Below are positions 1 through 11,869 of a DNA stretch of 40,932 nucleotides, piece by piece. The number at the start of each line of letters is the position of its first letter. Positions within the stretch are counted from its first letter, which is position 1. Under the pieces are notes generated by a model, which was given only the letters and a program-made list of their open reading frames with translations, was not told the DNA's origin and ran no database searches. This DNA comes from Clavulina sp. PMI_390 (Eukaryota; Basidiomycota; Agaricomycetes; Cantharellales; Hydnaceae): contig WIDE01000187.1 in the NCBI GenBank assembly GCA_015039315.1, forward strand, positions 1-40,932. The letters run 5' to 3'. The position numbers and the translations under genes are program-made.

Positions 1-812
1 TACACACCTGATGCTGGCTGTTGCTACCCAAGGGCGGCGAAACGTTGATGGTGGGCCGTTATCTAGGTTGAGTTACCGGGATAACCGACCCGGTTCAGAA
101 CTAGCGCAAAATAGAAAAGATGGGCGGCGTTTCATGCTTTGCATGCGGTAGGGGAGTGCGGGCCGCGGGCCCTGGATCACCATATATAGTGTCAGCGTCG
201 TCAGCGCAAGTTTAGTAACTGACCGGCTATTAAAAGGGCACAAAGATACAGACACCACCACGGCTACTAACTACTCTAAGCAACCAACGGATATACTGGG
301 ATATAGGATCAACAACCCTGCCTAAGGGTTTGGCTTGGCGTGTCAGACTGGATGCCACCGACCACCGAGGACCAGATACGCTTGGTTCTCAAGCCACCTC
401 TCTGACACCAGATGCAAAGTGAGAGGCGTGTGCACGCGTGGTCGAAATGCCACACAATCCAAACCAGATAAGTGATGTGTGGAAGCTAGTTCACCGTGCT
501 CGCTCGGATGGCGGCTTGGCCGGAGGAAGCATGGAAACAAAGAGGCGGCGAGCCACCAAATTCAGACATTTGTTACTAGATCAAGTGACCATGACAGACA
601 TCTGAAGGCAGTCACGTCAGAACAAAGCTCGATTCATAACTGCTTTGTATAACAACGTGAGATTTTGCGCCATGCATCAATCTAGGAAAGTAGAATAAGC
701 GCCACAATGTCAGCAGATTCGAGGAAATTGCGAGACGCATAGACCTGACCTTAAAGACAATGTTGACTCAAAGAATTCAACGTTACAACCTTAGTGTAAC
801 AGGAGGCTTGAA
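1..812. other. Left flank, no gene recognised
   Basis: This stretch lies downstream of MFS copy 1, which ends at 813. Open frames here are short (up to 65 codons), overlap on opposite strands and show no recognisable motif. No tRNA, repeat array or mobile-element end was seen. It presumably holds the 3' untranslated region of copy 1, but no clear polyadenylation signal was picked out. Confidence 0.5.
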
Positions 813-3285
813 TTATCTTGGTGAGATCACTTCCTCATCTTCGCTCTCCGGATCCATAGCAAGTAACCTTTGAGGTGCCTCGACATCCTTTACTTTCGTA
901 CTTATCCACACACCTCCCACACCGAATGCCACCATGACCACCCAGACGAGGTTGCCCCCCAATATGTCTCGATCGACGGAAAAGGCAAACAAGGAAGAGA
1001 CAAAGTAAGGGGCAATCCCGCGTGCAACGGCCGATGTTGTTTGCTGGAGACCAAAAATGCTCCCGAGCTGAGAAGGATCATCTACAGAGGATTTGACAAT
1101 GATCATTGTCAAGCTGGGTGCCGAATTTATGATGTGTATTGCGGTGGGTCGTCAGCGGTTTCGAATGGTTATTGTGAAAGAACGGGTTAGAAGCGAGAAT
1201 CGTTAAATATTAAAATATTCGGTACTGCATCACGGAGAGGTCGGACTTACGGGTACAGGTTCACTGCCATCCTTGTGGGGATTAAGATGATGGCTATAGC
1301 TACCCATAACCAACCATCGTTTGTTCCATGAGTCCATCGGGCTGCTAGATTGCCGATTGGCATTAAAGCAAAGGTGATGGGGGTAAGAGTTGCAAAAAAT
1401 GCATAAAGGTGGCGATTATTAAACCGGTGCTGGATATATGGGAAGACTATGAGGGAGGCTATGCCAACGATTCCAGACATGGAGAGGATCCAGCCTATTT
1501 GCGTCGGCTATGTGATGGCTCAGTAGTCGGCGAATGAGTGAACAAGAAGACCGTCGGGATTTTCGTAGCGCATCAGAAATACAATGAGGCTACTATTAGG
1601 ACATTGATCTCAGAGAAGATTTACGAAGTGAGGAGAACTGACAGTGAGCCCCATCCCTCCCAGATCCACTCGCGTATACGAGTACAGCGTGAACACTACG
1701 TCAAAGGCAACACTGATCAAGTTGAGAAGGAAGGTTGCGATAAGCACGGCACGAATGTGAGGCCTCGAAAGCAGGGCGAAGAGTGTTCCCTGACGTTCTT
1801 TGATCCAGGCTTCTTGCTCATCATGGACGGTGCTTGTACGACAGCCTGGATTATCGGTGACAGAATCAGAGTCACGGTTGGGAGTACCAACAATGGTGTG
1901 ATCTCTGTTGGATGTCAAGGGGGTGGATGCTCTCAAGGTGACAGACCCATAACGTGATGCGGAAGATGTGGCCCGCGAAGGAGAGTTAGCAGAGCTGCCT
2001 CCCTGCTCCAAACCAGCGGCCTTTGTTGCGACTTTGGATGGAAGAGTCTTTTAACGGATAAAGAAAAATGAGCTTTTCGGTCAAATACTAACATGGATAT
2101 GCACAAACCTCGTCAACAAAGAGCCCACATGTAATGATTGAAAGCATTGAGGACAATGAAGAGACGATACACGGCAGAAGGTAAGGCTATAAGGGGAAGT
2201 AGATTGGGTTTATATCAGTCTTTCGGGTTATTAAATAAAGAAATATCTACATAGGTGTGAAATATGGGGAAGTGCTTAAACGTTTCGGGCCACTTAGTTG
2301 TTGGGCTAGAAAGGGTTCCACCCAAAAGTGGGCCACTGAGCCATATTTGACCAAGGAAGAAGAAGGTTATTCACAGAAATTGCCGTACATGGTGCAGGGC
2401 TCACAGAATACAGCCGATCCACCATGTGGCCCCTAGTAAGGTGAAAGCTGTGCCATGCAGAAGCCATCAGTCCCACGACACAGTCTTCAACTCATCCAGG
2501 TTGCGAGTGACGACGCCTACCTATACCATGGTTCGTTTCGTCAGTCATTTCGCTCACCATCGATGTCACAACAGCAGCATTCCCACTCAGCCCGCCTGCT
2601 ATCGAGCGTGAAATCAACATTGCTGGTAATGATGTGCTGAACCCAAAGCACGCGGCACTGAGTGCGGCACCTGACACGCCAATAATTACGACCGGTTTTC
2701 TTCCGGTTTTATCAGATAGAGAGGACCAATAGTAAACCTTCCAACGAACATAGGCGTTACATGAGATCATAGTTCGTCAAGCCAGCAAGTGACCTAGTTG
2801 ACTTACAGTAAGCAACTGCGCGAATGAAAAGCATGAATCCACGAGTCCGGAATAGTATCCGACGTCTTCCGGGGCCGCAATCTTCAAATCTTCAATCATC
2901 TGGACAATGAACAGAATCTCACGATCAGGATCCAAACGTCCATTTTGAGAATGTATTCAACAGAGTAACGAACTTGATTCACATATGGAAACACCTAAGA
3001 TGGCCATCGATGAGATCGAATGAGTGATGGAATGAAATGTAAATATACTACAGCTCTTACCTGCGTGAAATTGATGGGTTCTGCAAGCCTCACAAGGAAT
3101 AGGATCAATAACGGCGTAAGGGGCAACGGTGTCCTAAGCTTGAATCGAGGTAATATTCCTTGTTTCTGACCAGAGCTGGCAGCAGATCCCGGCGTATCGA
3201 TAAGCAGAGGCCGCGACTCCATATCAGCAGATTCTGAGTGATTTAAGATCCCATTGTGAATCCGAGCTTCTCTTGCCAGGCTCAT
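813..3285 (-). CDS. MFS transporter, array copy 1
   Basis: Likely a 12-helix membrane transporter of the major facilitator superfamily (ZIFL/YCR023C-like); substrate unknown. Ten exons in transcription order: 3285-3061, 2994-2974, 2899-2807, 2737-2521, 2447-2405, 2335-2251, 2186-2109, 2047-1643, 1507-1251, 1113-813. They splice to 574 aa with no internal stop. TM1 is about residues 53-73 and ends in RLAEPINFTQ. The 21-nt exon 2 encodes VFPYVNQ. Exon 4 opens with motif A, but here it reads SDKTGRKP, with Lys and Thr where sister copies have Arg and Ile/Val. Exon 8 encodes a hydrophilic, Ser/Thr-rich central loop before TM7. Exon 9 is the short 257-nt form shared with copies 2 and 3. The start is the first ATG of exon 1, which aligns with the MSL- start of copies 2 and 5. 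Confidence 0.93.
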
Positions 3286-3686
3286 CGTAGAAACTCAAGC
3301 AATAACTGAATTTGACGTGAGGTGAGTGATCGAGTATGCGTCCAATACTCGTCAAGTTGAAATGAACTTGGTGACAAACAGCAACGGAGGTGTATGCATT
3401 TATATGCTCCTCCGCCTCTGCTTGTGCCTGTTTATACCGATTCCTGATTTGCGGCCAATCTAATCACAATATGAGCATGGATCGCTCCTCAGTTTGCCGT
3501 TAGCGACTTCTCGAGCGAGAGGATCGTGTGACCCCGAGACGCATCATCACTCCATGGTCTACATAAAAGTATCAAGAAGAGACAATCTTGGCATAATATA
3601 AGCTAACAGCGGCTCTGCTACCCTACAAAGTGTAAGTGTGACAAATGAGGGGCCAGTATCGCTCCATTAGGGCTATACCCTTTAAT
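3286..3686 (-). promoter_or_regulatory. Promoter region of MFS copy 1
   Basis: This 401-bp gap separates the start of copy 1 from the stop of copy 2. Read on the minus strand it has a CGGTATAAACA block (plus 3429-3439), about 145 nt before the ATG, and a CATATAAATGCATACA segment (plus 3392-3407), about 110 nt before it. The first block recurs at nearly the same distance upstream of copies 2 and 3, and a TGCAT-rich segment recurs near the second. Both contain TATA-like sequence, but which one directs transcription cannot be told from sequence. Confidence 0.5.
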
Positions 3687-6118
3687 CTAGTCTCGTTCTG
3701 CGGAGAACAGCCGTCGAGGTGCCTGAACATCCGTGACGTTTGCACTCATCCACACACCGCATAAACCAAGTACAACCATTACCACCCAAACCAGGTTGCC
3801 ACCCAGTACCCCCCGATCGACTGACAATGCAAACAAAGAGGATACCAAGTAAGGGGCAATCCCACGCGCAATGGCCGATGTTGTCTGCTGGAGGCCAAAA
3901 ATACTCCCTAGATGAGCGGGATCGTCCACAGACGATCTCACGATAATCATTGTGAGTCTGGGTATTGAATATCCAGTTGTGGGCATTGCCACCGGAAGTT
4001 GACCAAAAGGATGAAGTAAGGCATCATAGTCGGAGAGTAAAATCTCTCAACACTCAGAGGCAAACCTCAATACGGAGAAATGGTATACATACGGGTATAT
4101 GTTTACTGATAGCCTTGTGGGGATCAGAATCATCGCTATAGTTGCCCATTGCCAGCCATCATCTGGCCCATCAGTTTGACGAGCTACCAAATTCCCAATT
4201 GGCATCAAGGCGAAGGTGACAGGGGTAAAGAGGGCGAAGAATGTGTAAAGGTTGCGATTATTAAATCGATGTTGGATGTATGGGAAAAGGAAGAGGGCAG
4301 AGATGCCAACAAGCCCTGAGATGGATAGACTCCAGCCTATTTCTGTAGGCTGGATGATCGATGAGCAGTTAGAGATTAGTACGGACGAGTAATGCCAAAG
4401 GGTCAAGACCAATTGGTAGTGGAATATCAGACTCTTCGCCAGCATAGAAAATCAATTAACACCACTGACGTTGAGCCCCATCCCTCCGAGATCCACTGGA
4501 GTATAGGAATATAAAGGGAACACAACTTCGAAGCCAACACTTACAAGGCTGAACAAGAATGTTGCAATGATCACAGCACGGATATGAGCTTTGGAGAGTA
4601 AAGCGAGGACCGAACCGTTTCGACCTGGCGGCTGGGCTTCATGCCCGTTATTTACAGTCGTGTTCTCAAGCCTGGCAGCGATTGGGGGACCGTGTGATGA
4701 ACCGGCCTCGGAGCTCTCTTCAACAGCGATGGCGGAAACTTCACTCAGTCCTGATGACGTGGGTGGTCTCCTCACCATCGATCCATAGTTAGGGGTAGGA
4801 GAATGCGGTAGTCCGGAGCTGGTGGAGTTATGTTCCTGCCCTAAAGCAGCCTTTTTTGGTGCAACTTTTGATGGGAGAGTCTATCAAAGTCCAATAGACC
4901 GGGGGAGACTGAATCGGGAACACCCATGCCTGGAGTTACGCACGTACCTCTTCAACAAATAATCCACATGTTATGGCTGACGCCGTTGATAATATTGACG
5001 AGATAAGGCACGGAAGAAAGTAAGGCTATGGAAGGGCATAGATTAGGCATCCTTCATTTCAAGAATGTGATTGAAGAATTTCTTGTGAGGTAGAGGACTC
5101 ACATAAGTCTGAAATATCGGGAGTAGTTTAAATGTTTGGGGCCATTTTGTCATCGGACTGGAGAAACTTCCACCTATCATTGGACCACTAAAGAGATTTG
5201 TTGGCCCACGTGTAGAACTTTGAGTCGGATAGGTAATCGCAGATAGAGATTTATGGCTCACAGGATGCACCCAATCCACCATGTAGACCCTAGCAAGGTA
5301 AAAGCTTTCAAGGAAGAGTCCATAGAGCTTAATACCACCGGTCTCATGAAGTGTGTCATAAACACAACCGCGTACCTACGCCCTGGTTTGTTTCGTCTGT
5401 CATTTCGCTCACCATCGAGGTCACAACGGCAGCATTACCGCTTAGCCCCCCAGCAATTGAGCGGGATATCAACATTGCTGGTAGTGAGGAGCTAAGCCCA
5501 AAGCATGCTGCACTAAGTGCAGCACCAGACACCCCAAGAATTACCACAGGTTTTCTCCCCACCCGGTCGGATAGAGATGACCAGTAATAAACCTTTCCAC
5601 AATGTCAAGGCACTAATCAGAGGGATGTTTGACAATTCGGTGACAAGGTTGATTTACAGTTACCAGTTCCGCTAATGAGAAGCATGAGTCGACGAGCCCG
5701 GAGTAGTAGCCAACGTCCTCGGGAGTAGTTATCCTCAGGTCCTCAATCATCTACAAGATCTAAGGATGAGGATCCCGGCTGTCCGATTGCGAGCGTATCC
5801 AGTGGACTACAAACTTGATTTACATAGGGAAAAACCTATAATGTCAGTAGCTGGGGTCAGATGGAACATTATGCTAGCCATAATTCTGATTCTTACCTGT
5901 GTGAGATTGATGGGTTCCGCAATCCTAACCAAGAGAAGGATCAACAACGAGGGTAAGGGTAATGGTGTCATAACCCGGACTCGAGGTGTTGTTATCTGGT
6001 TTGGGGAGGAATTTATATTGTTTTCTAATACTGGGCTGAGTAGGTTTTGTGATTCTAGATCTTCTGAATCCGAGTGAGCCGCAAGGGGGTGGCTTGCTGT
6101 CCTTGTTGCTAGGCTCAT
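3687..6118 (-). CDS. MFS transporter, array copy 2
   Basis: Second copy, spliced by hand to 565 aa: 6118-5897, 5835-5815, 5750-5658, 5592-5376, 5304-5262, 5187-5103, 5025-4948, 4880-4470, 4349-4093, 3957-3687. Motif A is intact (SDRVGRKPV). Exon 9 is 257 nt and encodes PYIQHRFNNR, as in copy 1, which places it in the copies 1-3 subgroup. Its exon 3 is unusual: LGIAAPE of most sisters is LRITTPE here, and the helix end reads SLAELVT instead of SFAQLLT. Exon 8 is 411 nt, a variable hydrophilic loop. The chosen start (MSLATR) aligns with copy 1; an in-frame ATG lies four codons further upstream. The protein should sit in the plasma or vacuolar membrane; substrate unknown. Confidence 0.92.
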
Positions 6119-6499
6119 TATGTGACACAACTGCGGCTGAACTTGCTGCGAATAACACCGCTACCTCGTATGATTCCGAAACTTTTCAAGTTGAAGCAAA
6201 TTGCGTAGCAAACAGTAGCACGTATGCATGCATGCAGGACTGACTCAGAGAACCTGTTTGTGAGTGTTTATGCCGATCACTCATCTGCAATTCTCTCCCA
6301 GATTCCTTCTCGTCATTATATGCGGTTCCCTGTTCTCTTGTGAACAATGCTCAAGAGCTAGGGGAATGAATGTCGCGCGACAATTGGGCTCAGCACCACC
6401 ATGAGCAGGTGTGTTGCAGCAACAATATAGAAGCTGGCCTTAAAACATGGTAGTCTCTCTACTCTAACAGGGCAATCGACCCCGGCTTGTTGGGATTTC
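6119..6499 (-). promoter_or_regulatory. Promoter region of MFS copy 2
   Basis: The gap between copies 2 and 3 repeats the copy 1 promoter layout. A minus-strand CGGCATAAACA block (plus 6265-6275) lies about 147 nt before the ATG, followed by a TGCATGCATGCATACG segment (plus 6222-6237). The TATA-like sequence seen in copy 1 is absent here; only the TGCAT core remains. No gene is seen in this gap. Confidence 0.45.
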
Positions 6500-8888
6500 T
6501 CAATTATCCATGCTTCCATCATTTCTTCCCGTAGCGAATAGTCTTTGAGGGGCCTGGACATTTCTTACCCGTGTGCTCATCCACACGCCACATAAGCCAA
6601 GCAAGACCATGATCACCCAGACAAGATTACCTCCTAATAAATTCCGACCAACTGAGAGCGCAAACAGGGAGGACGCGAAGTAAGGTGCAATCCCGCGCGC
6701 GATCGATGCTGTTGTCTGTTGGAACCCAAACATGCTCCCCAGATGGGAAGGGTTATCTACCGAGGATTTGACAATAATCATAGTGAGACTAGAAGACAGG
6801 AACGAAATCGTTGGTTTCCATATGATTATAGCAAAGATAGGATGGTTTGTGTGGAAACTATCTGACTTACGGGTAGAGGTTCACCGATATTTTTGTGGGT
6901 ATGAGAATTATTCCCAATGCCACCCACAACCGGCTGTCAGCAGTCCCGTTGGTCTGAGATGCTACCAAATGGCCGATGGGCATCAAGGCGAACGTGACGG
7001 GGGTGAAACATGCAAAGAATGTGTACAGATGGCGGTTGTTGAATCGATATTGGAGATATGGGAGAGCTAAGAGGGAAGATGTCCCGACAGTGCCTGAAAT
7101 GGAGAGAATCCAGCCTATTTGTGAAGGCTATACGATAATCCAGTGTTTAATATATGATTTATGCCCCCAAATGAACAAGAAGTGCAAAGAGAACGAGCGA
7201 GGTTGCCAGCACGTTGACTTCTTGTTTGAAAAAAGGATGCAATTGATGGGGACTGACAGTGAGGCCCATGCCACCTAAATCCACCCGGGTGTAAGAATAT
7301 AACGCAAAAACCTCGTCAAAGCCATCCCTGACCACGTTGAATACGAAGTTCACGGCAAGGATGGCACGGATATGAGGCTGAGAGATCAGAGTGATCAATG
7401 TAGAAGTTCCCTGTTGCCCTGTAGGCTGGAGGTCATGATTATCATCGGTATGAGTCGCTAAAGAGCTTGGAGCCTTAGACGTGGTGCGATCTTGGTTGGT
7501 GACAGAAATAACTTTGGCGCGTGTGGAAGAATGAGGCGTGTTCGACGTGATGGAGCCATAATGATGGACCGAAGATGAGGCTCGCAATATTGAGCTGGTT
7601 GGGGCAGTTTCACGTTGTATACCGTTCATCTCTCTCGCAATTTTCAGCGGGAGCGTCTGTCAATTTTCAGATAATTTAGGGAAAGAGTCCAGAAACAGAA
7701 ATCGTAAATTCACGATGAACTTGCCTCTTTAACGAATATTCCACACGCAAAAGCCGAAATCATTGATAGCAGTGACGAAACATGGCACGGCAGCAAGTAC
7801 GGCTGTAGAAGGGAGTAGTTAGGGTATCGGTCGACTTTCGAAAGCTTGTATATAGGTCTAGGAAATACTCACATAGGTTTGAAATAAGGGATACGGCTTG
7901 AATATCTCAGGCCACTTCGTCGCTGGGTTAGAGAGAGCTCCGCCTAGCGCTGGGCCCCTGGGAAAACGTTCAAAGAAATATAGATATTCAACTTCGACAT
8001 ATAGGGCGCGTATCAAATGGACCTCTCACTCACAGAATGCAGCCAATCCACCATGTGGCACCGAGTAAGATGAAGGCTGAGAGAGACGAACTTTGTCAGC
8101 CGCTCAAAACGTCTTATGAGCTCTAGGTGTAACGCTGCACCTATTCCTTGATTGGTCTCATCCGTCATCTCGCCCACCATAGAGCTTACGACGGCGGCAT
8201 TACCACCTAGCGCACCCGCTATTGAGCGTGATGCTAGCATTGCTGGTAAAGATGTGCTAAATCCAAAGCACACTGCACTCAGCGCGGCACCCGACACCCC
8301 AATAATGACGACTGGCTTCCTCCCTATTCGATCAGACAAAGAGGACCAGAAATAAACCTTGAAAGCCCCGGGAATGTGAGGTGAATTAATGATATATTGA
8401 ATCAAAGCAGAATCGACTATACTTACTGTGGCCAGTTGTGCAAACGATAAGCATGTATCAACTAATCCAGAATAATAGCCAATATCCTCAGGGGCTGCTA
8501 TTCCAAGGTGTTCAATCATCTAAAAGACCTCAGCTTAGCTATTGAAGCTCAGTTAGCTCATCTTTACAGGTGGTTCACGAACTTGATTCATATATGGAAA
8601 TATCTGGGACGCCGATAGATGAGGTTGATTAGTAATAATCAAATGAGTTGTAAAGTTGCTCATACTCACCTGAGAGAAGCCGATGGGCTCGACGATCCTA
8701 ACAACCAACAGGATCAACAACGCCACGACAGGGAGTGGCGTCCTGGCCCGGACTCGAGGTGCCACCTCTTGATTATGCGCACGATTCTGATCAGACTCCG
8801 GAGCGTGGGGAAGCAGCGATCTTTGCTCGAGGTCGGTAATTTCTGAGCAAGCCTCTGTCAGGCTGGGCGCTTTCCTCGTAGCGCTCAT
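6500..8888 (-). CDS. MFS transporter, array copy 3
   Basis: Third copy, 566 aa: exons 8888-8670, 8603-8583, 8519-8427, 8357-8141, 8076-8034, 7957-7873, 7802-7725, 7656-7258, 7127-6871, 6788-6500. All junctions keep frame. Intron 7 begins with GC rather than GT (AAAGAG|GCAAGT), the classic GC-AG variant, and this is the only one found in the array. It differs most from copies 1 and 2 around TM5-TM7, for example GGALSNPATKWPEI, a C-terminal exon 7 ending in CGIFVKE, and exon 8 starting TLPLKIAREM where most sisters have TLPSKVA. Motif A is SDRIGRKP. The chosen ATG is the first in exon 1 and gives an acidic N-terminus followed by TM1 ending VRIVEPIGFSQ. Confidence 0.92.
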
Positions 8889-9070
8889 GGTAGAAACACA
8901 AGTAGCGACTCAATCGGAGGGAGATAGAACGACTCAGTGGAAGTTTAACGCTAGTCAAGTGAGAACCAACGTGGCCTCGAACAGCAACAAGGATGCATGC
9001 ATTCATATACCCCTTAGTTTTTGCTTGCACATGTTTACGCCGGATTGTTCGTTTTGAGCACATTCAATGA
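8889..9070 (-). promoter_or_regulatory. Promoter region of MFS copy 3
   Basis: This short 182-bp gap carries the third version of the shared layout. CGGCGTAAACA (plus 9032-9042) lies about 145 nt before the ATG, with GTATATGAATGCATGC (plus 8995-9010) about 107 nt before it. The left block starts only 29 bp beyond the stop codon of copy 4, so copy 3's promoter abuts the end of the next gene. Confidence 0.5.
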
Positions 9071-11526
9071 TTATGATACATCTCTATGTCCCCTTTCGTC
9101 ATCTTCGCGCCCTGCCCTGAGTAAGATTCGAGGTGCAGGAACGTTTACCACCCTGGTACTCAGCAGGACTCCACAGAGGCTCAACACCACCATGACCACC
9201 CAAATGAGGGTGCCACCGAACGCTTTCCGATCGACCGAAAATGCGAACAGTGAGGACACAAAATACGGAGCTATTCCGCGGGCGATAGCGGACGTGGTTT
9301 GCTGGAGCCCAAACATACTTCCTAAATGAGCTGGATTATCCACGGAAGACTTGACGATGATCATCGTTAAGCTGAGCCGTAGATTTCACGCGTTAGAGAA
9401 CGATATGACGAAATGCGTGTCGATTGAGAAGCATGCGACCAAGCGGCATCAGTACTATTGCTACACAACACACTTTTTCATTGATTTAAAGAATAGGACT
9501 CACGGATACAGATTCACTGCGATCATCTTTGGGGCTAAAATCATAATAAAAGCTCCCCATAGCCAAACCTCCATGGCCGGCTTCCCTTTGCTTTCTACCT
9601 GCTTGACCCAGCGGGCCGCCAAATTACCAACAGGCATCAAGGCAAACGTGATTGGCCAAAACCCTGAAAAGAACGTATACAGCTGGCGATTGTTGAAGCG
9701 GCGCTGAATCCTAGGGAAGATGAACAGTGCAGAGGTAGTTCCAACCATGCCTGATATAGCCAGAATCCAGCCAATCTGAGTGGGCTATGGATGGCGTTCA
9801 TTTGGGGTTGATAGATTGGAGAAGAATGTTACCAGAATACACAGCCGCGCGAGGATTGAAAAGGAGGGTCAGCAGAAGGTTGCCAGTCCGAGGTTGCTAA
9901 CGAAAGTAAAGCCAACTTACGGTTCGAGCCATTCCACCCAACTCCACGCGGGTGTACGAGTACAACGTGAATACTACATCGAACCCAACGCCCAGCAAGT
10001 TGAATAGGAATGCTGCTATGAGGACCGCGCGGATCTCACGCTTGGAGAGAAGGTAAAGAAGCCCTTCTTTTTGGCCTTTCCTCGACGGAGCCTCCGAAGC
10101 GCTGTTTGGCACGTTAGAGGACGAAGGTACCAGGAGGGATGTGTGTTTCGACGTATCATTGGATGCAGATGAGATTTCAACGGAGGATGATGTAGAAGCG
10201 GCTGGTACACCAGACCGAACAGATCCATAATGTGGGACTGAAGGTGATGCAGACGATGGTGGGTTTAATGAGCCAGTGTCCCCCTTTGCAGCGGGGTTGT
10301 TGGCTGCCACTTTAGATGGGAGGGTCTGCAGACGTAATAGTCAAGATATTAGACAGCGCACCAAGACCAGGGCCTAGGACATACCTCTTGGACAAATAAG
10401 CCACATGTGATCACAGCCACAACTGAGAAAGATGATGAAACAAGGCAGGGAAGGAGATATGGCTGCCAAAGATTCACTGAGCGCTTTCTGATGGCAGGCC
10501 GCTCTTGATGGCTTAAGTGCGTGAGATCACTCACGTAAGTTTGGAATATGGGGAACTTCTTGACCATTTCCGGCCACTTCCTGGATGGATTTGAGAGACT
10601 CCCGCCCACCACTGGGCCACTAGCAAAGTGAGAGCCCCTTAGGCTGGAGGATTGCCCCCAAAATACTTTCTTGGACTCACATTATACAGCCGATGTACCA
10701 AGTAGCACCTAGCAAAGGGAAAGCTGGACGCAAGAAATTTATCAGGAATGCGAATTTCTGAGCCGTGGTTGATTGAACAGATGGTCTCACCTGCGCCTTG
10801 ATTTGTCTCATCAGTCATCTCACTCACCATCGAGTTCACGACGGCTGCATTCCCGCTCAACGCGCCAGCAATCGAGCGTGATATCAACATTGCCGGCAAT
10901 GAACTGCTGAATCCGAAGCAAGCTGCACTGAGGGCAGCGCCAGATACGCCTATCATAACTACTGGCTTCCTGCCTATGCGGTCTGATAGAGAAGACCAGA
11001 AGTAAATCTATTGGTAAGCCATCAGATTAGAATATGACTTCGTGTTATCGCAGATACTCACAGTAAGCAATTGAGCAAACGAGAAGCAGGAGTCCGCAAG
11101 TCCAGAGTAGTATCCAACATTCTCTGGGGCCGCTATCCCCAAGTCTTCCACCATCTGGGTCGAAAATTGCAACGACTCAGCCCTGAAACTCTCACCTGAG
11201 TCGTTTACTGCTGAAGCGGTACGCACTTGATTGACATATGGGAAAAGCTATTTCTTGATGTGAGGTCCAATTTATTGATCAAAGGCTCAGTTATGACTCA
11301 CTTGAGTGAAATTTATTGGCTCGGCGACGCGAACAAACGCCAGGATCAACAAAGCTGCGAGAGGTAGTGGCGTCGGTTTCCGAGCCAGTGGCTTCAAGGG
11401 GCGATCTCTCTCGGCGATAGTGACGTCTCTTGGCCTCCCAGCAAGCAATGGTCTTGACTCCAGGCCAGAATATTCCGATGAATTCCCATGGAGGGATTCG
11501 GACGTTGTATTGCTCGGTGAGCTCAT
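9071..11526 (-). CDS. MFS transporter, array copy 4
   Basis: Fourth copy, 582 aa: exons 11526-11302, 11247-11227, 11154-11062, 11007-10791, 10723-10681, 10619-10535, 10462-10385, 10325-9921, 9784-9504, 9371-9071. With copy 5 it forms a second subgroup. Exon 4 starts IYFWSSLSDRIGRK, exon 5 encodes ATWYIGCI (copies 1-3 have TWWIGCI), exon 8 ends GGMART, and exon 9 is 281 nt with an extra segment rich in Lys and Glu in the loop before TM10. Exon 9 encodes IFPRIQRRFNNR, where copies 1-3 have QHRFNN or QYRFNN. The first exon starts MSSPSN and has a hydrophilic N-terminus of about 50 residues before TM1. The substrate is unknown. Confidence 0.93.
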
Positions 11527-11869
11527 TAGAAATAAGAGCGAGGGGTCGTTCTATTCCTCGAATGCCACAAAGAGCGTGAAGTCGAAAGGATTATATAGAA
11601 ATCAAGTTGAGTTGAAGATCGGTCACGGGCTGTCATGACCGGTGGACATGAGGCAATGCTGCATTGATTAGCATGGACTACTACGGCAACTGTGGAGGCG
11701 CTGGTGTGGATAGAAGAGCGAGCGCCTGCTGCCTGCTACGAGTAAATGGCGCTGGTGGAGAATACCGACCCAGTTAAAAAACAATGGTGGAGGCTGGTTG
11801 CAGGCTGTCAACAACCTCTGCTTGCATGCATTTGCACCGACCGTTCATTCTCACGGTACGTAACTCTAT
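11527..11869 (-). promoter_or_regulatory. Promoter region of MFS copy 4
   Basis: The gap between copies 4 and 5. On the minus strand a TATATAA box lies at plus 11591-11597, about 65 nt before the ATG of copy 4. A TGCATGCA core is present near 11824-11831, but the CGGNNTAAACA block of copies 1-3 is missing. No gene is seen. Confidence 0.45.

Noticed and set aside
870..9707. Plus-strand open frames throughout the MFS array
   Set aside because: They lie antisense to exons of the transporters, lack motifs, and are explained by the reverse complement of conserved coding sequence.
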